Source of the DNA: Bidens hawaiensis
Taxonomy: Eukaryota; Streptophyta; Magnoliopsida; Asterales; Asteraceae
Direction: 5' to 3'
NCBI GenBank assembly: GCA_021521415.1
Contig: JAIQDT010003567.1
Coordinates: forward strand, 186,001-250,000
Length of the DNA: 64,000 nucleotides
Shown here one piece after another: positions 55,761 through 64,000 of this stretch. Each line of letters starts with the position of its first letter. Position 1 is the first letter of the stretch. Position numbers and translations under genes: made by a program. The notes below the pieces were generated by a model that saw only the letters and a list, made by a program, of their open reading frames with translations, was not told where the DNA came from and did no database searches.

Positions 55761-56472
55761 ACAAACACAGATAACAGTGGTGAAATCAAAATCATTTGCC
55801 TACAAGTTAAGACAAAAATCACATTCAAACTTTGCAATAATTACGATTACAAGTTAATGAAATCATTCCGTTTGCTCAAGCTTGGGTTTGAGGTGAACAA
55901 GAGATCAAAATCCAGTTTAAAAGTTTATGTCGTTTCATTGGAAAGATCTCAACATGTGATCAGATTGTCCAATAACTGTTACGCCACTTCATTTTCAGCC
56001 TTATTATGATTTAAGTCAGGCTGACAGTATGTGTAAATTCTTAGCATGATTCTCATGACGTTTGTGATATATTTAAGGTTCAATTAGTTGCTTGAGTTAG
56101 AATGGTCACACTTTAGACTTTAGTTGTTCCTTAACTCTTCTCAAAGCTTATTTAGCTTTCTCCGAATCACCCCGAATTGACTTCAACCCCCTGATGCATT
56201 GGTCAAAAATAAATTTTATTTGTCCGAGCAGTTTATTTAGTAATAAGATTCTTAGATATCAGACCATCAGGTTGAACGCTGGACTTACAAGCCATCCGGA
56301 CTTACATGCCTTTCATTCAGAGTGTTTAGGACTTATTTGAATGCCCCACTATTGTAGTTCTGATTGTGCCCCTTAAGGTCATGATATATTTATTTATCAT
56401 TAATGATTTTGAAGCATATTTATTTTCTTTTTCACTCTTTTTCATTTGCTTCATTTTCTGTTTATGAACTTT

Positions 56473-56475
<3 letters not shown>

Positions 56476-56526
<51 letters not shown>
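56476..56526. repeat. (TA)n microsatellite
   Basis: About 50 bases of TA dinucleotides. Confidence 0.92.
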
Positions 56527-56527
<1 letters not shown>

Positions 56528-57089
56528 CTATTTAGTAGCTGCTCATAATTTGATAAACTGTTTTTGGTAGACCAAAACTTCAACAGGCTCGTGTATGATT
56601 GGATAATTGCCTTTCTGCCTATCATTCGGAGAGATGTACAAGGAAACATACCTTAGTTTTCAAATGAATCACCACATCAAACTTAGCATGATTATAGTAT
56701 TTGTATAACATTGATCACTGCACTCATGAGAAGAAGCTACGCAAATTGTCAGTTTACTGAACAGAAATCTTTTAAGCCTATAATCCATGAGTTAGAAGAT
56801 TGGACAATATGCTATCATTTCCCACATTAGTTGGATTCAATCTCCACCTGAATAACAATATTCATTTCTGAATATGAGCTTGGATAATATTATCATCTCT
56901 CTTGTGTGATCACCAAAACAGTGTTGCTTATCATAAAACATGTTACATTTTCAAAATCATTTATTTGATAGGTCATTTTTAAGGTTAGATTCTGAAAATA
57001 GTATAGTCTTGTAGTCACATTTGACAAGCAGACACTTCATAAGTGTCACACACATAATACTCACATCACACATTTCAATCAGCATTGCA

Positions 57090-57490
57090 CACAATACAGT
57101 GGAGCATGCTTAGAAATCCATCGAGCATACTTGGAAGTCTGTAGCAACCTTAAGATGTATCATTACAGAGTTTGTGCTCGACAAAGTTGTACATTGTGCT
57201 CGAGCAAGAAACTTGTGCTAGGAATGAAAGTTTTCCATAGTATATGTCCATGCTCGAACATCAAAACATATCATTTGTGCTCGAAATATGGTTTGTTTGT
57301 GCTCGAAGAACAACAGACACACCATAAGTACAGAACCATGCTCGGAATACTTAGAAAAGTTTTCCAAAGCAAGTCTGTACTCGAGCAACTGACATCTGTG
57401 CTCGAATGAGTTAGAATTGTCTTTGAGAAGCCTATGCTTGTGCTCGAAGAGCAATCACAACATCGAGCACAGATTCATGCTCGAAGTACT
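57090..57490. repeat. TGCTCGA motif group 2 in the SireD internal region
   Basis: At least twelve copies of TGCTCGA or CGAGCA, including the full palindrome half GTGCTCGAGCAAG near 57196-57208. Confidence 0.82.
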
Positions 57491-57728
57491 TAGAATCATT
57501 AAAATTTATCATGCAAGCACAGATCAAAGTACTAACAGCTGTAAATATCAGATTTAATAGAAATTCGACATACACACATTCACAAACATGATTATGACAC
57601 CCAGAATAGTCACACACATGATGAAGACAAACAGAAAATTCAGATTAGCACAACTATCAATCATGCAAACATTCACAGTGAGAAACATGGATCATCAGTA
57701 AGCACCTCACTTAAGCACACATCCTAAA

Positions 57729-59880
57729 TCATACTTCATCAGCATTAATCATTCCTAGACATTTTAACAGAAAATGAAATCTGGTCTTATCTAAAGGTTT
57801 GGTGAACAAATCAGCCAAATTATCAGATGTATCTACCCTCTTCATTTCTATAAGCCCTTTTTCCTGACAATCCCTAATGAAATGATGTCTAATTTCAATG
57901 TGCTTAGTTTTTGAATGTTGAACTGGATTCTTAACAATGAACATAGCAGCCGTATTATCAATTAAAATAGGTGTGAGTAAGAAATTCAGACCATAATCCA
58001 GCAGTTGGTTTTGAATCCACAGAACCTGTGCACAGCAGGCAGATGCAGCAATATACTCCGCTTCAGCAATAGAGATTGACACTGTGGTTTGCTTCTTTCA
58101 TTGTCATGACACCAATCTGTTTCCAAGAAACTGACATCCTCCTGAGGTTGATTTTCGACTCATGTTGCATCCATCATAATCACTGTCAGTGTAAGCCATC
58201 AAATCAAAGGAAGAGTTCTTTGGATACCAAATTCCCAGGTCTGGTTTTCCTCTCAAGTATCTGAATATTCTTTTCACTGCTAGCATATGTGACACCTTTG
58301 GATTAGCTTGAAACCTTGCACAAACACACACAGCAAACATAATATCTGGCCTAGATGCTATAAGATACATCAATGATCCTATCTTGGCCCTATATTCATG
58401 CTGATCAACTGGCTCCCCCTTTTCATCAGGTACCATTTTCTTATGTGTGTCCATTGGTGTTGACACTGTCTTGAAGTCTTGACACTTGAACTTGGTGAGA
58501 ATCTCTTGAACATATTTTGATTGATTAATGTAAATTCCATCTGGCTTCTGTTGCACTTGCAATCCAAGGAAGAAATTCATTTCTCCCATTGAACTCATTT
58601 GGTATTTGGACTTCATCACTTTCTCAAATTGTTTGCACATTTGTTCATTTGTTGAACCAAAAATGATATCATCCACATATACTTGCAGCAGGAGCAGATC
58701 CTTTCCTCTCCTTTTGTAAAACAAAGTCTTGTCTATGGCTCCTCTACAGAAACCATGTTCTAGCAGATGGTTAGACAGCTCATCATACCAGGCTCTTGGT
58801 GCCTGATGTAATCCATACAATGCCTTGCTGAGCTTGTAGACTTTGTTTGGATGAATTGGATCTTCAAATCCAGGAGGTTGAGTGACATACACTTCTTCAT
58901 CTATTTTTCCATTCAGAAATGCAGATTTTACATCAAGCTGATAGACTTTAATGTTCATTGATGCTGCATATGCCAGAAAAATCCTAATAGCCTCTAGTCT
59001 TGCAACAGGAGCAAATACCTCTTCAAAATCTACTCCTTCTTCTTGTAAACATCCTAGAGCTCCAATCTAGCTTTGTTCTTTATCACTATCCCCCTTTCAT
59101 CCTTCTTGTTTCTGAAGACCCATTTTGTACCAATTGCATACCTTCCTCTGGGCTTGTCCACCAAGTCCCACACATGTAAGTCTCTGAACTGAGCTAATTC
59201 CTCCTGCATAGCTTCCACCCAGCTATTGTCCTTCAAAGCTTGATTGATGTTCTTTGGTTCAACTTGGGATAGGAAACAGGCATACAGGCAGATATTTGCT
59301 TTTTCAGATGCACTTCTGGTAACTCTTTCATGTAGATCTCCAATAATGTTCTTTGCAGGATGATTTCTTTCATTTGAGGTACTTTGTACAACTGGAGGTA
59401 CACACACTTCTGCTTCTAGATTTGACAAATTTAACTCAACAGATTCATCTTCAGATGTGACTTGAGTCTCAGTAAAAGTTTGAACAAGATTGAGTTCTGA
59501 TGTAGATGCCTCATTTCCTCCTAGTTGCAATGAGTCAAACAGGGATTGTAACTGACACATTTCTTCAGTTTGAGAAGGTTGTTGACTTTGGATGGGTTCA
59601 CTTTCAATAACACTTGGACCTTCATTTGAGATTTCAACTTCAGCCTCTTGTCCAACTCTCTCTAGATCATCTTCTCCTTGGATAGTACCTCCAAAGGTAA
59701 ATCCATTTGCTTCAGACGCAACTGAGGTCCATAGTTTGTCCAGATCAACTTGCTTTGCTTTTCCTTTTTCTTCAAAGTTGGGTCTGTACATACTATCATC
59801 CATGTCTTCACTGTAGATTTTAAATGATTTGATCAATTTCTCAAGATCAAATAACCATTTAGGACCATCAGTATTGTTGA
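57729..59880 (-). pseudogene. SireD reverse transcriptase and RNase H (broken)
   Basis: Copia RT begins at WVEAMQEELAQFRDLHVWDL near 59220-59160 and KWVFRNKKDERGI near 59115, with a frame change at about 59050. The main part (58958-58104) has [30 protein letters not shown], an intact catalytic YVDD box ([18 protein letters not shown]) near 58665-58690 and the RNase H start [20 protein letters not shown]. After a frameshift near 58090 the RNase H continues at 58082-57729 (AEAEYIAASACCAQVLW, DNTAAMFIVKNPVQHSKTKH, LADLFTKPLDKTRF). Upstream, 59836-59240 is a Ser/Glu-rich linker from integrase. Only a few lesions, so this element is relatively young. Confidence 0.93.
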
Positions 59881-59881
59881 A

Positions 59882-61193
59882 CTAGTTTTCATTGAAAATA
59901 ATGTCAGACGATTCAATCACCACCATGTGCTCTTTCACATAGACTCTATAAGCTTTTGAGTGAGATGAGTAGCCCACAAAGAAACATTCCAGTGATTTGG
60001 ACTGGAATTTATTCAAGTAATCCTTTGTGTTCAAGAGTGAGTATTTGCATCCAAAAGGCTTCATGAACTTCACATAAGGTTTTCACTTGTAGAGAATTTC
60101 ATATGGTGTCTTGTTTTGAGCCTTGTTGAGTAGAACCCTGTTCTGCACATAACATGCAGTGTTTATTGCTTCTGCCCAGAAAGTAACAGGCAGGTTGGCA
60201 TCAGCAACCATGGTCCTTGCAGCTTCAATTAAAGTTCTATTTCTCCTTTCTGCAACACCATTTTGTTCAGGGGTTCTAGGAGCACTATACTGCTGGAAAA
60301 TACCCTTAGAAGTGCAGAATTCACTCATAGTCTCATTCTTGAATTCTAACCCATTATCACTTCTAATCACTTTCACTCTCTTCTTAAGTTGATTTTCCAT
60401 CTTCAAAACATAAGCCTTGAGTAATTCTGGAGTCTCATCCTTGCTTCCCATGAAAAAGACCCATGTAAACCTTGAAAAATCATCAGTTATTACTAGGCAG
60501 TATCTCTTCTTTCCAACACTTGAAACACTCACTGGACCAAACAAGTCCATGTGAAGTAGTTCCAAAACCTCATCAATTGTGTTCAGCAGTTTGCTCTTGT
60601 GTGAGGATTTGTGTTGTTTTCCTTTAAGGCAAGATGTGCATTTGTCTTCCAGCTTGAACTCTCTTGTGGGAAGACCAACAACATGTTCACCTTTCACTAG
60701 CTTGTTCATGTTCTTCCAACTTACATGACACATCTTCCTATGCCATAAAACAGATTCATTCTCAGTTGCCTTTGATACAAAGCATGAACCACCTCTTGAA
60801 GTTGCAGTATTCATTCTCAGTTCATAGAGATTGCCATTTCTTGGAGCCATCATCATAATCATTTCTGTTGGTATCACAAACTCTGGCTTCAAAATCAGGC
60901 AATGTTCATCATTAAAGGCAACCTTATATCCTTTGTCACAAACTTGAGAAATGCTCAGCAGATTGTACTGTAGTCCTTCAACATGTAGAACATTCTCAAG
61001 GATACTTGCCATTCGTGAGTGTTCCCCTGCCAACAATTTTTCCTCCATTTTCATCACTCCCAAATGCAACTGGTCCCTCATACTTCTTCACATAATCTAT
61101 TAATGCAGACTTGTCACATGTCATGTGCCTTGAACATCCACTGTCCATATACCATAAATCATTTTTGCTAATGGACTGATCCTGCAAACACAC
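59882..61193 (-). pseudogene. SireD protease and integrase (few lesions)
   Basis: Protease active site WYMDSGCSRHMTCDKSALI near 61150-61095, then a frame change near 61010-61080. The 332-codon frame (61081-60083) holds LLSISQVCDKGYKVAFN, the pre-integrase zinc region (LWHRKMCHVSWKNM, CTSCLKGKQHKSSHKS) and the integrase core: LLHMDLFGPVSVSSVGK (Asp), KVIRSDNGLEFKNETM (Asp) and PRTPEQNGVAERRNRTLIEA (Glu). A stop at 60083 separates it from the C-terminal part at 60073-59882 (MKPFGCKYSLLNTKDYLNKF). The catalytic residues are all present. Confidence 0.92.
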
Positions 61194-61233
61194 AGAAGAA
61201 ATCAGTTTTCTGAGTTACAAACTTCATCAGTTT

Positions 61234-64000
61234 TTAATTCAGAGAAAGTGGAGGATGTATCAGAAGTTGGAATTGGAACTGGTGGTGGATCTTCATACAC
61301 AAGTATCTCTCATACATTTCTTTGTAGCTTTTCATATCATAGCCACTAACCACATCTGGAATTTCAAAACTATCCTCAAGAATCCAGCAAGAATCAGTGT
61401 GATGCCCATATGCATCACATTTTGTGCAGAACACTTTAGCAAAGTTTCCCAAATCCTCAAGAAGTTTCTTGTTCTTGATCTTGTCACTTGGTTTAGGGAA
61501 ATCAAACCCTAAAGATGTTTTTGAGTACAAAGTGTTGGAAAAGTCCATCTGGATTGGCTTGCTGAGATCAATTGGTTGGGAACATTTTTCTTTAACAAAA
61601 ACAATCTTCTTCAGCTTAGATGGCAATTGTGAAGAACTTTCCTCTTGTTCTTTTGAACATCTTCTTCTTGGAGCATAGTCCACATCACCCACATCAAATA
61701 ATTCATGATTAGAGAAAACTGGGTAGATAAGTGGACGACTTTGATCATAAGAGAATTTGCTTTGTGTTTCTGTTCTCTTCTTGATGGCTGGTGGTGATCT
61801 AGCACATATATCAAATAGAACATGCTCTCTTCTCATTTTCTCATGATGCTCTTTCACCTTTGATGTCATAGATGGCAGAAGAGGAATTTTGTCACCTTTC
61901 TTTTTCTTTGCTCCTTTCTTCTTCTTCCTCTTTGATGACTGAGAGCTTCCACAGCTACAATTACTTTCTTCACTGGAGTATTCACTCCACTTCTTTTTCT
62001 CTCCTTGAAGCTGTTCATCCACCACAGTTTCTTGCTTGTCAGCCTTTTTCATTACAAATTCTCCATTCTGATCTACCATCACATCATCATATTGCTTGAT
62101 AAATTCTGGCTTATCATCAAACACATTTTTGAACTATTTGAAATACTCATTTCTGCTCTCTTTATCAACTTTCAATGGGTAACTATCACAGAACGGGGGT
62201 GGAACCTTCTTGTACTTCTCTTCTTCAGTCATCTTTTCAACATGTCCAACAATGTTTCCAGTAGAGACTAGGTTTTTTAAAAACTCAATTTCAATCAACA
62301 AATCAGCATTCTTGAGTTTCTCTTCAGCAAACATCTTCTTCAGTCCTTCTATCTCAATTCTCATTCTAGATTGAGCTTGATATGCTACCATGCAATCATC
62401 CTTCAAACCTTTGATTTGACTTTCATATGTAGCCTCACTTTCAGCATACACATTTAGAAAGACATCCTTCCTACCACATTCAGTTTTCCATTTTCCAACC
62501 TCCTGATTTAATTCTTCAATTTTAGCAAGAAGATCAGAAATAGAAGTATCAGAATGTACCTGAGTGTTTGAAGATTCAGCCTTCTCATTAATTTTGGCCA
62601 TGAATGCAACATTTGCTCTTTCCATCTCAGCAGCATGATTACTCCAATCAAACTCTCCATCCTGAGCCACCCTTGCAACGGCCACATTCCCTTGATCTCT
62701 TTGCTGGTTCACACCATTTTGAGATGGTCTGCTTTGATTTGTATGAACCTGCAATTGATTAGTTCTCTAAGGTTTAAATGTTTGTTGCTGGGTTCTATTC
62801 TGATTTTGATAGGGATTTTGATTGGGCATTTGAGTCCTTTGCTGCTGAAAGTTCTGATTCTGATTCTGATAGAACTGACTTTGATTGAGTTGATTTCCTA
62901 ACTGTCTTGGCATGTTGCACTCTCTTGCAAAGTGTCCAGGTTGTTGACAGTTATAACAGATGGCCTTGGATTTGTCAAATCCAATTCTTTCATTTGGTCC
63001 ATTGAAACTACTTCTGCCAGTTCTATTATACAACCTTTTACTTCTTACTGCCAATATGGCCGCTTGCCATTTGATGTCCATATCTTCTAAATCATCAGCA
63101 TCAATTTGTTCTAAGTCTTCTTGCACGATGCTTGTGTTTACCAGATTCTTGGCCACAAAGGCATGATAAGACTCAGTGAACATTGAGAACAAGGCCTGAT
63201 AGTCTATTCCTTGAGTCTGGTTGTGATATGCAGAATTTGATTACCCATTTCCAGTAGATGGATGGTCATCTTCAATTAATTGCACATTGAATCTTGACTG
63301 ATTGTTACATGAGGAGTGTGCATCTGATGGTTCCTCAACAATAGGCTGTTGATTCTTGACAGAGAGGTTGCCCATGGGTGCCACAAGTGCATTGTTCATT
63401 TGGAAGCTTGGCTTGTCCTCTCGAATCATGTGATTCTCTATCATTTCATGTTCAGCCGCCTTGAGGAAGGCAATCACATAATCTAGTTTGAAGGTAGGAA
63501 AACTTGCCTTTTTCTTTATGAACTTGCTTGCAGTATACCATTCCCCAGATAGAGATGATAAAAGCTTCTTGTTAAGCTCAAAGTCGGAAATCTGCAAATC
63601 AGTGGTCCTTATTTCATTTACAATGGTCATGAACCTTTGTAACACTGACTTTAGACTTTCTCCTTCCTTAAACTTGAACCTGTCCAATTGCTGCTTCAGT
63701 CGATCTTTCTTTATGTCTCTTAACTCAGTATTACCTTCAAACATTTCAATCACTGCATCATACATATCCTTAGCATTCTTATGATGATTTACAGTGGTTA
63801 GAATCTCCCATGAAAGTCCCAACTTCAGCATGGACAGTGCTTTGCCATCCCTCTTTTTCATTCTTAGATCTACCGCAGCACTGTTATTTGGAGCGGCTGA
63901 AGGAGTGTAATTCCCTTCAGTAATAGCCATCCAAAGTTCTGGATCGTTGTAGTTCACAGCAGCCTCAAACAACACCTTCCACTTTATGAAGTTCTCTTGT
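61234..64000 (-). pseudogene. SireD gag, N-terminus outside the window
   Basis: Long Sirevirus-type gag open to the window end (ENFIKWK is read from the last bases). The gag core is at 63975-63241 (ELWMAITEGNYTP, LKLGLSWEILTTVNHHKNAK, DRLKQQLDRFKFKEGESLKS, LDYVIAFLKAAEHEM). The next frame (63192-62767) has the zinc knuckle CYNCQQPGHFARECN and an Asn/Gln-rich tail. The segment 62754-62134 is a likely coiled coil (KIEELNQEVGKWKTECGRKD, RIEIEGLKKMFAEEKLKNAD). Segment 62124-61234 is basic and ends with a second Cys/His motif CTKCDAYGHHTDSC. In-frame stops lie near 63241, 62767, 62134 and 62125. Confidence 0.87.

Larger units (their letters stand above)
54902..57728 (-). other. SireD noncoding region between pol and the extra ORF
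   Basis: About 2.8 kb without a credible gene. TGCTCGA-type motifs occur in two groups (55240-55760 and 57090-57490), and a (TA)n tract lies at 56476-56526. It may hold promoter or splice signals for the downstream ORF, but I can point to none with confidence. Confidence 0.65.
49491..64000 (-). mobile_element. SireD: Sirevirus-like Ty1/copia element, runs off the window
   Basis: Minus-strand element read from beyond 64000: gag (64000-61234), protease-integrase (61193-59882), RT-RNase H (59836-57729), noncoding stretch (57728-54902), extra ORF (54901-50719), PPT and 3' LTR (to about 49491). An extra ORF after pol plus a large gag is the organisation of Sireviruses with an env-like gene. Its start (5' LTR, PBS) lies outside the window. 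Confidence 0.87.

Overview
This is plant nuclear DNA, almost certainly from a flowering plant with a large, repeat-rich genome. The sequence holds Ty3/gypsy and Ty1/copia LTR retrotransposons, solo LTRs, microsatellites and one piece of plastid DNA. A eudicot, possibly Asteraceae, fits the overall character of the elements, but that is inference. I see no host single-copy gene. All retroelement genes are decayed by stops and frameshifts. The only intact reading frames are plastid genes (ndhC, ndhJ and most of ndhK) that now sit in the nucleus.

Layout, 1-44 kb: a deep nest. The outermost unit is a minus-strand gypsy element (GypsyB). Its RNase H-RT-protease lies at 1658-3452. Its gag, leader, PBS and 5' LTR appear to lie at 41074-44046, about 37.6 kb away. 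A foreign LTR (1-1657, family R1) interrupts its pol. A minus-strand copia element (CopiaA, 3453-26510) lies next. It is split inside its reverse transcriptase by a minus-strand Athila/Tat-like gypsy element (AthilaA, 5781-21015). The 3' LTR of AthilaA is in turn split by a 5.4-kb plastid insertion (NUPT, 6132-11561) running from the 3' end of atpE through trnM, trnV, ndhC, ndhK, ndhJ and trnF to trnL and part of the next spacer. The order of events is therefore CopiaA, then AthilaA, then NUPT.

An AT-rich non-autonomous repeat with a minisatellite core follows (26511-27904). Then comes a plus-strand gypsy element (GypsyA, 27905-41073). Its 3' LTR holds a solo LTR (LTR-X, target duplication CGTGT), and LTR-X itself holds a second R1 solo LTR (37938-39807) in the opposite orientation to the copy at the window start.

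Layout, 44-64 kb: a probable solo LTR of a second Athila-like family (44047-45220); a truncated plus-strand copia element with Sirevirus-like gag (CopiaC, 45241-49490); and a long minus-strand Sirevirus-like copia element (SireD, about 49491 to beyond 64000). SireD has gag, protease, integrase, RT-RNase H, a 2.8-kb noncoding stretch, a long extra 'env-like' ORF and the 3' LTR. Its 5' LTR lies outside the window.

The most interesting signals are the layered insertion record with the plastid fragment on top, family-specific short inverted-repeat clusters in the noncoding parts of several elements, two tRNA-like pol III modules in the GypsyA LTR, a leader reading frame shared by GypsyA and GypsyB, and the 4.2-kb extra ORF of SireD. 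No clearly new gene system was found.
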